Shown here one piece after another: positions 10,701 through 21,801 of a DNA stretch of 64,000 bases. Position 1 is the first letter of the stretch; each line of letters starts with the position of its first letter. The translations under genes were made by a program, and so were the position numbers. The stretch is from Alopecurus myosuroides (Eukaryota; Streptophyta; Magnoliopsida; Poales; Poaceae), in NCBI GenBank assembly GCA_028641055.1, contig CM054057.1, positions 401,502,814 to 401,566,813 on the forward strand, in the 5' to 3' direction. The notes under the pieces were generated by a model. It made no database searches. It had not been told where the DNA came from and saw only the letters and a program-made list of their open reading frames with translations.

Positions 10701-10946
10701 CCATGTCTTTGTGAAACGAACTCCTGTTCCTACTGAACTAATGTTATTTGTTGTGTGGGTGGTGCATGTCTTTGTTTCTGTTTTCTTGCGTGAGATATTT
10801 TCATAAGTTGAATAGTAAATCTATTTAAATATTAATTTAAATGGCTGAATAGTGGACTGGACCAAATAATACATGGGCTCTAATAAGGATATGGCCCAAA
10901 TTTGATTAATAGAAATGCAATTCTAAAATAAAACGAAATAGGCCAC
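10701..10946. other. CACTA internal segment, no gene
   Basis: AT-rich sequence between the H3 fragment and the short tandem repeat. Nothing recognisable beyond ordinary low-complexity stretches. Confidence 0.5.
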
Positions 10947-11030
10947 AAAAGGCCAAGGCCCAAGATAAAAATGGACCAGAAAAGGCCAAGGCCCAAGATA
11001 AAAATGGACCAGAAAAGGCCAAATATTTGA
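10947..11030. repeat. Short tandem repeat, unit 33 bp
   Basis: The unit beginning AAAAGGCCAAGGCCCAAG occurs twice in full (10947-10979 and 10980-11012) and a third time in part. Each unit has two short palindromic GGCC words. It lies just inside the right subterminal region of the CACTA element. Confidence 0.8.
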
Positions 11031-11089
11031 ACAGAGAAATGATAGAATAATTGGGCTAGGCCCACGAAGATCACAGAAATGGACCGGGC

Positions 11090-11386
11090 TGTATTTGATC
11101 CACGACGTTTTCAAATCGTCATGATTTTGCCACGTAGGACTAGCCACGTCGGAGCTGATGTGTCCTGCTCGGACTACTCACGACGATTTTGGATCGTCAT
11201 AGATTCATGACGTTCCTATATCGTCGTGGATATCCATGACGTTTCCAAAAAAAACGTCGTTGTGGTTAATTACTGACGCTCGGTTTTCAACGATTTGTTT
11301 TTCGTCATAGGATCGTCATGGATGAAATATGATGACGATTTGGTGACGAAAATAGAGCGTCATGTATCAACATATTTCTTGTAGTG
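11090..11386. repeat. Right subterminal and terminal region of the CACTA element
   Basis: Dense ACGATTT, ATCGTC and ACGTC words in both orientations run up to the terminal inverted repeat, whose last bases TTTCTTGTAGTG end at 11386. The final stretch (GTCATGTATCAACATATTTC) mirrors the left end starting at 2449. Confidence 0.82.
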
Positions 11387-14300
11387 GTGTCATGAGGCCA
11401 GAACAACCGGTGGAGCTCAAAGCCCACATGAATCAAGTCAGTTCCGACGCCGGCCAGCATTTCGAAGTAGTCTTTGAGCACCAGCAAGCTGTCCTCGATT
11501 TCAGCCCTGGTGTCAATTGGCTCACCCAGCGAAAGGCGAACTGCTCGGGCCTTGGCCACCGTAGGCGCAGAGGTAGAATCAAGACGAGGCCAGATATCTG
11601 AAATAGCGAGTAGCAAGATCAAAAACCGAGAAGAAAGAAGAAGCCGAGAAGGAACAAGACCGAGAAGAAAAGATGCAATGAAGAAAAAAACTTACCGATC
11701 AGTTGGCGGCGCAGCTGCTGCAGCTTGGTTCTCCAGGATTCCTCGTTGCCAATGTGCTTTGATTGGATCTGGCGCAGGGTGTCCATCTGAGCGAAAAGAT
11801 CAGCATTGGTCTTCTTCAGAGTCTCGCATTCAGCCTCGAGGGCCCTCTCCTTGGCCTTGAAAGTGGTCTCGGCCTTGGCCTTCTCGGCGACTGCCTTGTC
11901 CCTTTCGGCGCCAATCTTCACGGCATCTTGGAGTGCCTTCTGGAGCTGGAGCTGCAGCTTCTCCATCTCGGTGGTATGGTCCTTCACCAGAGTAATGGCC
12001 TGGTCGGATAGCTGTTTCTCCACCTCTGCTGGCTTGACGCAATCTTGGTGCGCCTCAGCAAATGACTTATAATCTTCTGCGAAAAGATAAGATGAGGTCA
12101 GTAAACGGGCAGAGAAGAACCAAACTCAAGGTCACACCGAGTAAACAGCAAACTCACCTTCAAGTTTCTTTATGGTGGCCTCGGCGTTCGCCACGAAGGT
12201 GCGGCATTGCTCATGTTCATCCGCCAAGGCCTTTAGTTTGTCTGCAGAAAAGGAAGGGTTAGCACATAAGAAAGCAAAAGCGGGCGTACACATAAAACGC
12301 AGAAACCGCGGAGCTAAAGGCGTACCTTGCACTTCAGCCAGCTGTTGGGTGCTGGTGGTAGCATTTTTGCTCGCGGCCTCGGCCATTGCCTTCTCCTTCT
12401 CCAGTACGGCGATACGCCTCCTGGCGATGGAGTGGTTCCATAGAAGGATGCGGTATAAGTTGGTCCGCTTAAGAACGCTATCCTGAAAACCGAGAAGAAA
12501 ATGAGTTAGGCAAAGCAGAGAAGATTCGGCCCGAGTAGGAGGCTACTCGGAGAGTATCCATCTACTCGACCCAAATCTCGGGGACTGGGAGTGATGGTAA
12601 GAAAGAAGAAAGGCGAGTAGAAGAGAAGAAAATTCAACTCGGAAAAGGCAGAAAAGACTTACTGCGTAGCTCTGTTCGATATCTTCGGCGTTCTTGCGGT
12701 GCAAGAACATCTTGGCTGCGAGGGTGGCGGTATCAGTGGAGACGGACATGGGCTGGTGTCCCAGGTCGATCTTGTTCCACTCCACGCGGTAGTGGTCGAT
12801 GGAGCCAAGGGTCAAGCCGTGCCACTTCTCCTCTCCGAGAACCCTGCTGTCCCACTTGGCGCTGATGTGGCCAACAGTGTCCAGTACCTGCTCAAGACCC
12901 TTGGAGGTTATTGGCTTGTCTTGGGCTCCCCGAGAAGCAATATTGACGGGTTTGTTTTGAGCTGGATCGAAGGGAGGAGTATTCCTGGCTACAGCTTTCC
13001 TTCCCTTCTGAATAGCTAAAGCTTTATCTTGGGGAGGGAAGCCGATGGTGTGCTGTTGGCTAACCTCGATCATGTACTCCGGGTAGCAAGGCTGGCCAGC
13101 AGCGCGAGCGTCCGCAGAGAGCGCAGCAGGAATCGGGCCGGAGTCGCGGATCACGAGCGCTCCGCCTGCGGATGCGCCTTGGTCTCTGGCCCTCTTCTTC
13201 GTTTGCTCCTTCTCGATTTCCTGCTTCTCGAGATCCTCGGGTTTCTTCCCGTCAGTCTTGGCCTTTGCCTTCTCGGCGACTGCTTTGTCGGCAGCTTGCT
13301 TCTCGGCCTTCTTCTGCTCAGCCCGGGCCTTCTTCTGCTCGGCCTTGGTTCTCTCAGCAGCTTCTTTCTCAGCCTTGACCTTCTCGGCGGCTTCCTCCTT
13401 GGCCTTGGCCTCCTCAGCAGCCACCTTATCGGCAGTCTCCTTCTCAGAAAGGCCTTTCTTGGAACAGTAATCCCTCAGAGCATCAAGGGCCTGTTGCTTG
13501 GCTGCTCGCCCAGGAGGGCTGGATGTGTCCTTGCTCTGTGGAGACGAGGAGGAAGTTGGTGGTGTAGGGCCTTGCGCAGTTGGTGGCGTAGGGCCTTGCG
13601 CAGTTGGTGGCGCCGCAGATCCATCGCCCGGTGCAGCTCCTGGCTGAACACTACTCGGTGCGCCGCCTGGCAGTGGGTAGACATCCGCTATGGTAGCATC
13701 CGCGGCTGTGTCATCTGTCACCAGCTGCTCGGCAGTAAAGTTCTCTTGTGCAGCAGCCTCGGTGGTGGGCTGCTCCCGTTCTACTTCTGGCCGCTCAAGG
13801 GCGGCGGCGTCTTGCATTTCTTGTTCTTGGTTCTCCTCGGCGTTGCTAGCCGGAGGAGAAGGGGGTCTCTCTTCGTGAACGGCGCTATCTTGCGCTGCTG
13901 GCTCTGGTTCTGCTCCTCGAGCATCACTAGCCTGTGCGTTGGTGGCAGCAGCATTGGCGGCGTCATTCTCGTCGTCAACAAGGTCGATCAGGGGTACTGC
14001 TGTCTCCCTGTCTTGGTTGGACGCAAAGGCCGCGTTCGCATCCATGGCAGGACTGCAGAGAAGAAAGAAATCAGGGATTGGAAGAAGATTTGGGAGAAAC
14101 CAGTACTACGCGAGAAGGAGGGCAAACGAGAAGAGAACTCACGCAGTGGTGGATTTAAGCTGTCGTCGGGGTTTCTTTACAGTAACCTTCTTCTTCTTCT
14201 CGGCGGCCTCCTCCTTCTCGGCGGGCTTCCTCTTCTTGGCTGGAGGTGCCTGTGCTTCGCTGCCGGTCCGCTTGCGGGTTTCGGGAGGGGCAGTAGACAG

Positions 14301-15095
14301 AGGTTGGACGACAAGGGGCGCATCGCCCTCGTTCTCGCCCTCATCCTCGTCGTCCTTCTCCGCAGCGGCCTCATCTGAGAAATTCAAAAGAGAAGAAGGA
14401 AGAATCAGGAACAGGAATGCAAGGGGTTGGTGTTTCTCAGAAGCAAACAAGATGAAAATAACAATACCGTGAGATCCTTCATCCGACCAAGTGCGGAGAG
14501 CATCGCGCTTGTCAGGAACGGGGCTGCTCTGTTCCGCGTCATCAGAGGGCAGCATGTCATCCTCCTCGCGATCGGCGAACCAGTTGTCCTCGAAAACTTC
14601 GCGACTTTCAATCAACTGTCGAGTAAGAGTCTGAAAGACAGAGAAGGATAATAAGTTAGCCGAGTATCAGGATGGAACTCTACTCGGATAGGCGTGCAAA
14701 CACAAAGCACACTAAGCCTATGCAGTTTTCTAAGTATTCTACTCGGATAGGCGTGCAGACACAAAGCACACTAAGCCTATGCAGTTTTCTAAGTGTTCTA
14801 GCCGGATAGGCGTGCAAACATAAAGCATACGAAGCCTAAGCGCGAGTCGACTAAGTGCTCTACTCGGTGCACCAGGTGATTGCTAATCGGGGCGGAAAGG
14901 GAAGTTATCTACTCGGGAAGCAGAGGCGAAAACAGAGTAGGAACAGCATACCCGGGCAATCGGTTGCGTGCGGCTGTACGGGACGAAACCGTACCGCCAC
15001 TTCTCGGTAAGGCTTGTCTTCAGAATGTTCCTGGCATGATAGGCAACGTCGACGTCGTCGATTTCGATGGTGGTGGTCCTGGTGCAGTCGCGGGG
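11387..15095 (-). CDS. G1 antisense gene, exons 1 (end) to 8 (start)
   Basis: Minus-strand exons with GT-AG borders: 15090-14952 (end of exon 1; 15091-15095 is the Copia target duplication), 14630-14468, 14374-14143, 14052-12663, 12482-12326, 12241-12158, 12076-11696, and 11597-11387, where the CACTA breaks exon 8. All phases agree, for example GC at the end of exon 3 plus T at the start of exon 4, and no in-frame stop occurs. Exon 3 encodes a lysine-rich, nuclear-signal-like stretch (AKKRKPAEKEEAAEKKKK). Exon 4 holds an acidic Pro/Ala/Gln-rich region, then an Ala-Lys-Glu-rich coiled coil (KAEQKKARAEQKKAEKQ) and a globular-looking part. Exon 7 is another long coiled coil (EMEKLQLQLQKALQDA). 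No catalytic motif is seen, so a structural or nucleic-acid-related role is possible but not shown. Confidence 0.82.
14680..14868. repeat. 59-bp tandem repeat in intron 1 of the antisense gene
   Basis: The block starting CTACTCGGATAGGCGTGCA repeats at 14680, 14739 and 14798 (steps of 59), and a shortened copy starts near 14860. The first two copies are almost identical; the third has CTAGCCGG. The repeat lies entirely inside the intron (14951-14631) and does not touch the splice sites. It contains the ACTCGG word that recurs through the non-coding parts of G1. Confidence 0.85.
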
Positions 15096-16429
15096 TGTTG
15101 GGAATATGCCCTAGAGGCAATCATGTATGATGTAATTCCCACTGTATTCATAAAGTTATTAAGTTGTCCTTGTTTTGAACATCTGATATATGTCATTGAA
15201 TATGTGATTCGATTGTGGAACCATATATTCACGTTGTTCATACTAATTGTCCTTGGTCGTTAAGGTTGTGCTGGACACACATCCTAGACTAATGTGAGTG
15301 TTGGCTGATGACACGGTTCCACTTGTCATGGGCATGGTGATGCCATTCCAACGTTCACGGACTTGGCTAAAGAGTTTAGCAAGTCGGACTGACCCACATT
15401 GAGATGCAACGATCAAGTCGTCATTTGCATGTCTCAATCAATGTAATCCTTAGACCTGAGGTTGTCGCACAATCCGAGTTGTGGATCACCGACTTAGGTT
15501 CTGTCAAACGTTGTTCTGTGACAAGGCAACTATAAAGGCAGAGTTCGGGTCGAATGAGAAGCAAGCTGCGTGATGTGGATAATCAAGATGGGATTTTGCC
15601 CCTCCGAATGGAGAGATATTCTCTGGGCCCTCTCGAGTGATATGATTCAGTAAGCATGGCCATGCGCAACTCAGTTAAGTGTTAACTGTGTCGATTGACT
15701 AAGAGTTAGTCAGATGAATCACATATCACGGATCGAGAAGAGAGTTGAGCTATTTAAGGGATGACGATAAATCGCCTATAGCTCGACAAGGTATATCGTG
15801 AGGCAAAAAGGACTAAGATGAATATCACATTGAAAGGTATGTCGTCATGACTCAATGGTACTTGGGAGTCGGCACGTTCTGCTAGGAGCCGCTACCGATT
15901 GATCGATTGGGAGTTGGACTCCAATCGTGTCCAAGTCGCCATGAGCCTGCAGGGTCGCACACTTAAGAGCGGGAGCAAGTATTGGTTGGGTTGGACCCGA
16001 ACCGGAAATGGACTGAGTTAGTGAGTCGGACTCACAGAGGGAATGGGCCACAAGTGTTGTGCAGCCCATTTCCGTACGCTACATAAAGAGGGGCGCAGGT
16101 TGCCCAGCGGGCAAGGAAGTCCACTCTCCCATGCGTTGGGAACCCTAGCCCCACTCAGTCCAGCCGCCGCACCGGACCTAGCAGTCCGCCGTCGGAGCTC
16201 CTCCTCGTACGTGTGGATACCGGCAGAGGTGCTGTACGTTCAGCACTTCGACGTTCGAGGGATTGGATCGGCCGGACCGGATCGTGGGACTGCACTGCCC
16301 CGACCCGACGCGCTACATCGATAATCCGCACCTGCGCGTCTAGTGGTAATACTCGTGGCCTTCTACCTCGGCTAGATCTTGGGAGCTTTGCGTAGGAAAA
16401 GTTTTCGTTTATCTCTACGCGCCCCTACA
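15096..16429 (+). repeat. 5' LTR of the intact Copia element
   Basis: Starts TGTTGGG and ends CTACA, 1334 bp, matching 21802-23135. A TATA-like CATAAAGA is at 16082-16089, downstream of an AT-poor stretch, which would place U3 at about 15096-16110. AGTCGG words recur in it. Confidence 0.95.
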
Positions 16430-16430
16430 G

Positions 16431-16442
16431 TGGTATCAGAGC
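16431..16442 (+). other. Primer binding site of the intact Copia element
   Basis: TGGTATCAGAGC, complementary to the 3' end of initiator methionine tRNA, one base after the 5' LTR. This is the usual primer of plant Copia elements. Confidence 0.93.
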
Positions 16443-17824
16443 GGTAGCTTCTGGTATTAGGCCCGAGATCCGTACATATGTGATATGTAGTTAGCGTTAG
16501 ATGTGATCTAATTGCTGTTTTGGTGGTCGGTCTATGAGATAGATCGGTTTTGTACAAGGTTGATTGGATCAATCGTACTCGGGGTTAATGGATGATCTGG
16601 TTTCCGTGATCATACTGCTAAGGTCATGGAACAACTTACCCCTACCGGTCGGTTTCCGCCATCGGGGTATACCGTGACACATAAATCCAGTTGCGGTGAT
16701 CGAAGATCAAAGAGTTTGGTCGAATCGGAATACGGATCAGATTCGGGTAAAATCGTTTTATCCGATGAAGAAATCCATGATCGGAATGCAGATGAGATCT
16801 GCGTTTTCCGAAATCAACGGGCGCTGCCCGCACCCGCGAGGGGCGCTGCCCCTTCGATCCCCGCCCGCTATCCGGCTAGCGGGACCGCCGTCGTCCTGTC
16901 GTAGCGCCTTAGATGTCGTTGCGAGTTTCACAACGCCGGTAGATATCGTATCTATGCATAACTTGTTTTTGCAGGAAGTTGTGAATGGTATGGCTTATGT
17001 GCATGTGATGTGTGTAATCCATACATGATCTGCGTATCATGTTTTTGTCAGCCGGCTGGAGCCTAGGTGCTGTCATTTTATTGTATACCGGCCTGCGTGT
17101 CGGATTCTCTATGTAAATTTCATTTACTTAGCTAGTGTAGCTTGTTGGAGAACCCGGAAGGCATGCAAGTCGATGTACAAGTCGGCTACATGGAGTAAGA
17201 TGGCACGTGACAAGAGTTGGCACGTGTCGACTTGCAAGCTTTGTGGAGATGGAGATCACCATGAAGAGAGCCATACCATTTCACATTATAATTGTTTTAT
17301 TTGTGTTATTGTTATGTCTCTATTTACCTCTATTTAGATAGTTGGTAGATTCTTTAATCCCTCAAAGAAGGTCTAGTCGGTCGCCCCGCCAGTGCTGCAC
17401 CATCACAAGTCGGACATTCTTGGTAGTGGGCTCATAAAATTGAGGTGCTACCAATTCTTTCCGGTTAGGTGGGTTTGAGTCGGACTCTTACAAGCAGAAG
17501 CACTTGGTAATCTAGACGAGTCCATCACAACGGTTGTGGGGCTCGGGGCGAGGTAGGTTGGGAGCCGGGGCATGTGATGTCACCCAACTAACAGGAGTCG
17601 TATAGAGATACGATTGGCAAGGTGTTGCCTACCTAGATCACTTGACGGCTAGCGGTGATGCTAAAGCTCACTAGTCGGCTTGCTTATTTAGGGTCCTGAA
17701 TCACTTAGCAACCATCGGAGGGATGTTGGTTCTAGTGGGAGCATAAGTATTAAAGCGTTTAATATGCCTGCTCTTTTATGAATACATGTCTTAAGTGTTT
17801 TTGCGTATTTTCTGTTGTAGATCA
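16443..17824 (+). other. Untranslated leader of the intact Copia element
   Basis: About 1.4 kb between PBS and gag start with no credible coding frame. In this lineage the leader carries packaging and dimerisation signals; none can be pinned down by eye. AGTCGG words are frequent (for example 17168-17190). Confidence 0.65.
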
Positions 17825-20800
17825 ATGGCACCTAGCAACCTTCCTCAGTTGTCCACTTTTGCGTTGAGGTCAATCCTAGAGAAAGATAAGCTTAATGGAA
17901 TTAATTTCACCAACTGGTATCGTAATCTGAGGATAGTCCTCAAGCATGACAAGAAAGAACATGTTCTAGAAACTCCACTTCCAGATGAGCCTGATGACGA
18001 TGCGACTGTCGCTGTCACAAATGCCTACCGTAAGACTAGAGATGAGTCTACGGAGATTAGCTGTCTTATGCTTGCACACATGGAACCGGACTTGCAGCAG
18101 CAGTTCGAAAATGTTGAGGCCTACGATATGATCGAAAGCCTCAAAAGTATGTTCCAGGCTCAAGCAAGGACTGAGAGGTATCAAGTCTCTCAAGCTTTGC
18201 TTGGCTGTAAGCTGAAAGACGGCGATCCACTGAGTCCGCATGTAATCAAGATGATTGGTTACATACAGTCTTTGGATCGCTTGGGCTTCTCAATTAAAGA
18301 AGAGATCGCCACTGATATAATTCTGAACTCTCTTCCTAGTGCGTATGGTCCGTTCATCTCGAACTACCATATGCATGGTATGGATAAGAGTATCACTGAA
18401 TTACATGGGATGCTCAAAACGGCAGAGGCTGATATCAAGAAAGGCACCAGTCAAGTGTTGATGGTGCAGAATAAGGCTAAGTTCAAGAAGAGTTCTTGGA
18501 CTAAGAAGAAGAAGGATAAGTCAGGAGGTAGCGCCCATGGCCCTGTCCAGAGTGCTTCCTCAAAGACTAAGCCTTCTCCTACAGCCGGAGCCAATTGCTT
18601 CTATTGCAAGCAGGATGGCCACTGGAAGAGGAACTGCACCAAGTATTTGGCTGACAAGGCCAAGAGTGGAGGTATGACTTCCGACTCAGGTACACTTGTG
18701 TGCAATGTTATAGACATTTATCTTGCTGATGCACCTAATAGTTCTTGGGTATATGATACCGGATCAGTCATTCACATTTGCAACTCGTTGCAGGGGCTGG
18801 TAAGAACTAGGTGCGTGGCAAGAGGAGAGGTTGATATTCGGGTCGGCAACAAGGCGAGAGTCGCTGCGTTGGAAGTCGGCACGATGCAACTTCATTTACC
18901 TTCAGGATTTATTTTGGAACTAAATAATTGTTATTATGTTCCAGCGCTTAGTCGAAACATTATTTCCGCCTCATGTTTGATGAGACAAGGTTATGAGTCG
19001 AATATTAAGAATAATGGTTGTTCTTTATATTTGAAAGATATGTTTCACGGCTTTGCACCCGTTCAGAACGGGTTATTTATTTTAAATCTTGATAGTGAAT
19101 CGGTCTATAACATAAATGTTAAAAGGTTGAAACCAAATGATCTGAATATGACTTACTTTTGGCACTGTCGGCTTGGTCATATAAGTTGGAAGCGCATGAA
19201 GAAGCTCCATGATGATGGACTTCTAACTTCATTTGACTTAGAGTCATTCGAGACATGCGAATCATGCCTACTAGGCAAGATGACCAAGACACCTTTTGCA
19301 AGGAGTTGTGAAAGGGCGTCCGACTTGTTGGAACTAATACATAGTGATGTATGTGGTCCAATGAGCACGACAGCCAGAGGTGGTTATGAGTACTTCATTA
19401 CCTTCACTGATGATTTGAGTAGGTATGGATATATCTATTTAATGAAACACAAGTCGGAAGCCTTTGAAAAGTTCAAGGAATTCCAGAATGAGGTACAAAA
19501 TCAGCTCGGCAAGAAAATAAAGTTTCTACGGTCGGACCGTGGAGGCGAGTACATGAGCCATGAGTTTGATGACCATCTAAAGAGTTGTGGAATAGTTCCT
19601 CAACTCACTCCGCCGGGTACACCGCAGAGAAACGGTGTATCGGAACGGAGAAATCGGACCTTGTTGGACATGGTACGATCAATGATGAGTCGGACAGATC
19701 TACCTTTATCATTTTGGGGTTATTGTCTAGAAACTGCAGCTTTCACACTAAACAGAGTACCATCAAAGTCAGTAGAGAAGACACCACATGAGATGTGGAC
19801 GGGCAAGAAGCCAAGTTTGTCTTTTCTTAAGATTTGGGGTTGTGAAGCATTTGTCAAGCGACTTCAGTCGGACAAGCTCACGCCCAAGTCGGATAAGTGT
19901 ATTTTCGTGGGGTATCCGAGGGAAACCTTGGGGTACTACTTCTACAACCGGGAAGAGGGCAAAGTGTTTGTCGCTCGGAATGGTGTCTTCCTTGAGAAAG
20001 AGTTTCTCAGTCGGGAAGTCAGTGGGAGCACGGTGCAACTCGAAGAAATTCGAGAGGAACCGGCTAGGGGCGAGCCGGCAATGGCCTTGGAGGCTGAGCC
20101 GGTCGTGGTACCTACACCGGTTACAGCACCTGAACCTCGGAGATCTGCCAGATTACAGAGTGCTCGAGATGTTTTACTGTTAGACAGTAATGAGCCGGCA
20201 ACTTATTCGGAAGCGATGGTGGGATCTGATTCTGAGTCATGGCTTGGAGCCATGAGATCCGAGTTAAAGTCCATGGATGAAAACCAAGTTTGGAATTTGG
20301 TTGATCTGCCTGACGGTGCAAGACCCGTCGAGTGCAAATGGGTCTTTAAGAAGAAAATTGATATGGATGGAAATATTTCCGTCTATAAAGCACGACTTGT
20401 CGCGAAGGGGTTCCGACAGGTTCAAGGAGTTGACTACGACGAGACATTCTCGCCTGTAGCGATGCTTAAATCAATTCGGATCATGTTAGCCATAGCAGCC
20501 TATTTCGACTATGAGATATGGCAGATGGATGTCAAGACGGCTTTCCTTAATGGAAATTTAACTGAGGACGTGTATATGATACAGCCCGAAGGTTTTGTCG
20601 ATCCAGCTAATGCTGACAAGGTATGCAAACTTCAGAAATCCATTTATGGGTTGAAGCAAGCATCTCGGAGTTGGAACATTCGCTTTGATGAGGTAGTCAA
20701 ATCGTTTGGCTTCATCAAGAGCGATCATGATTCTTGTTTATACAAGAAGTTTAGTGGGAGCAAAGTAAACTTTCTAATCTTATATGTGGATGACATATTG

Positions 20801-21766
20801 CTGATTGGAAATGATGTCATGATGTTGCAAGAAACCAAAGAGTCATTGGAAAGGAGTTTCTCAATGAAGGATTTGGGTGAGGCGACTTACATATTAGGAA
20901 TCAGGATCTATAGAGATAGATCCAGGCGGCTCATTGGATTGAGTCAGAGTACTTACCTGGACAAGGTTTTGAAGAAATTCAAAATGCAAGAGTCCAAGAA
21001 GGGATTCTTGCCGATGTCCCATGGTATAAAACTTAGCAAGACTCAGTGTCCTTCGACGACTGATGAGCGAAGTCGGATGAGTGTGATTCCATATGCTTCG
21101 GCAATAGGATCCATCATGTATGCCATGATTTGTACTAGGCCAGATGTTTCCTATGCTCTAAGTGTTACGAGCAGATACCAGGCTGACCCTGGCGAAGCCC
21201 ACTGGGCAGCGGTTAAAAATATCCTTAAGTATTTGAGAAATACTAAGGAAATGTTCCTAGTTTATGGAGGTGATGAGGAATTCAGTGTAAAGGGTTACAC
21301 GGATGCGAGTTATCTCACCGACTCAGATGATTCTCGTTCGCAATCGGGATACGTGTTCGTAATGAACGGAGGAGCTGTGAGCTGGAAGAGTTCCAAGCAA
21401 GATACGGTGTCTGCATCTACAACAGAGGCTGAGTATATTGCTGCCTCAGAGGCGGCAAAGGAAGCTGTTTGGATCAGGAACCTCCTGATTGATCTTGGTG
21501 TGGTTCAGGGCGCGTCCAATCCTTTGGACGTATATTGTGACAACAATGGTGCTATCGCACAGGCCAAGGAACCTAGACAACACCAGAAGAACAAACATAT
21601 ACTCATGCGGTACCACCTCATTCGCCAGTTTGTCGAACAAGGTGATATCAAGTTATGCAAAGTACACACGGATGCAAACATTGCAGATCCGTTGACAAAG
21701 GCGCTACCACAGCCTAAGCATGAGGCGCACACGAGAGGTATGGGCATTAGATGCCTAGGCATATGA
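17825..21766 (+). CDS. Intact Copia gag-pol polyprotein, 1313 residues
   Basis: One uninterrupted frame. I chose the ATG at 17825 (MAPSNLPQLSTF) over the in-frame ATG 30 bases upstream, because the earlier residues look like leader sequence. Domain order is that of Ty1/copia: Gag with a CCHC knuckle (CFYCKQDGHWKRNC, about residue 258), aspartic protease (VYDTGS, about 311), integrase zinc finger (about 445-480) and core with D about 506, D about 569 and E about 606, reverse transcriptase with YVDDILLIGND (about 987), and RNase H (YTDASY about 1157; STTEAEYIAAS about 1198). All key residues I looked for are present, so the protein may be functional. Gag and Pol share one frame without a shift, as is usual for plant Copia elements. 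Length is normal for the superfamily. Confidence 0.97.
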   Translation: MAPSNLPQLSTFALRSILEKDKLNGINFTNWYRNLRIVLKHDKKEHVLETPLPDEPDDDATVAVTNAYRKTRDESTEISCLMLAHMEPDLQQQFENVEAYDMIESLKSMFQAQARTERYQVSQALLGCKLKDGDPLSPHVIKMIGYIQSLDRLGFSIKEEIATDIILNSLPSAYGPFISNYHMHGMDKSITELHGMLKTAEADIKKGTSQVLMVQNKAKFKKSSWTKKKKDKSGGSAHGPVQSASSKTKPSPTAGANCFYCKQDGHWKRNCTKYLADKAKSGGMTSDSGTLVCNVIDIYLADAPNSSWVYDTGSVIHICNSLQGLVRTRCVARGEVDIRVGNKARVAALEVGTMQLHLPSGFILELNNCYYVPALSRNIISASCLMRQGYESNIKNNGCSLYLKDMFHGFAPVQNGLFILNLDSESVYNINVKRLKPNDLNMTYFWHCRLGHISWKRMKKLHDDGLLTSFDLESFETCESCLLGKMTKTPFARSCERASDLLELIHSDVCGPMSTTARGGYEYFITFTDDLSRYGYIYLMKHKSEAFEKFKEFQNEVQNQLGKKIKFLRSDRGGEYMSHEFDDHLKSCGIVPQLTPPGTPQRNGVSERRNRTLLDMVRSMMSRTDLPLSFWGYCLETAAFTLNRVPSKSVEKTPHEMWTGKKPSLSFLKIWGCEAFVKRLQSDKLTPKSDKCIFVGYPRETLGYYFYNREEGKVFVARNGVFLEKEFLSREVSGSTVQLEEIREEPARGEPAMALEAEPVVVPTPVTAPEPRRSARLQSARDVLLLDSNEPATYSEAMVGSDSESWLGAMRSELKSMDENQVWNLVDLPDGARPVECKWVFKKKIDMDGNISVYKARLVAKGFRQVQGVDYDETFSPVAMLKSIRIMLAIAAYFDYEIWQMDVKTAFLNGNLTEDVYMIQPEGFVDPANADKVCKLQKSIYGLKQASRSWNIRFDEVVKSFGFIKSDHDSCLYKKFSGSKVNFLILYVDDILLIGNDVMMLQETKESLERSFSMKDLGEATYILGIRIYRDRSRRLIGLSQSTYLDKVLKKFKMQESKKGFLPMSHGIKLSKTQCPSTTDERSRMSVIPYASAIGSIMYAMICTRPDVSYALSVTSRYQADPGEAHWAAVKNILKYLRNTKEMFLVYGGDEEFSVKGYTDASYLTDSDDSRSQSGYVFVMNGGAVSWKSSKQDTVSASTTEAEYIAASEAAKEAVWIRNLLIDLGVVQGASNPLDVYCDNNGAIAQAKEPRQHQKNKHILMRYHLIRQFVEQGDIKLCKVHTDANIADPLTKALPQPKHEAHTRGMGIRCLGI

Positions 21767-21790
21767 TGCCAGGATGATTGACTCTAGTGC

Positions 21791-21801
21791 AAGTGGGAGA
21801 C
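21791..21801 (+). other. Polypurine tract of the intact Copia element
   Basis: AAGTGGGAGAC directly before the 3' LTR; this is the primer site for plus-strand DNA synthesis. Confidence 0.85.

Larger units (their letters stand above)
2449..11386. mobile_element. CACTA (En/Spm, DTC) transposon with captured gene pieces, non-autonomous
   Basis: The ends are CACTACAAGAAATGTGTTGA on the left and the inverted counterpart ending TTTCTTGTAGTG on the right, the class-defining CACTA termini. The 3-bp target duplication is gtg at 2446-2448 and 11387-11389. Length is 8938 bp. Both ends carry subterminal words built on ACGATTT and CGTCAT. No transposase frame (TNP2-like) is visible, so the element would depend on another copy. 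Inside are a 158-bp repeat, a 673-bp tandem array, a GC-rich gene-like segment, and fragments of prolyl 4-hydroxylase and histone H3 genes with introns, which indicates capture at the DNA level. It is inserted in exon 8 of the G1 antisense gene. Confidence 0.93.

Noticed and set aside
13029..14378. A 449-codon plus-strand frame
   Set aside because: It lies opposite exons 3-4 and the nearby introns of the antisense gene, and its Leu/Gly/Cys-rich composition is what the reverse complement of Lys/Glu/Ala-rich coding gives.
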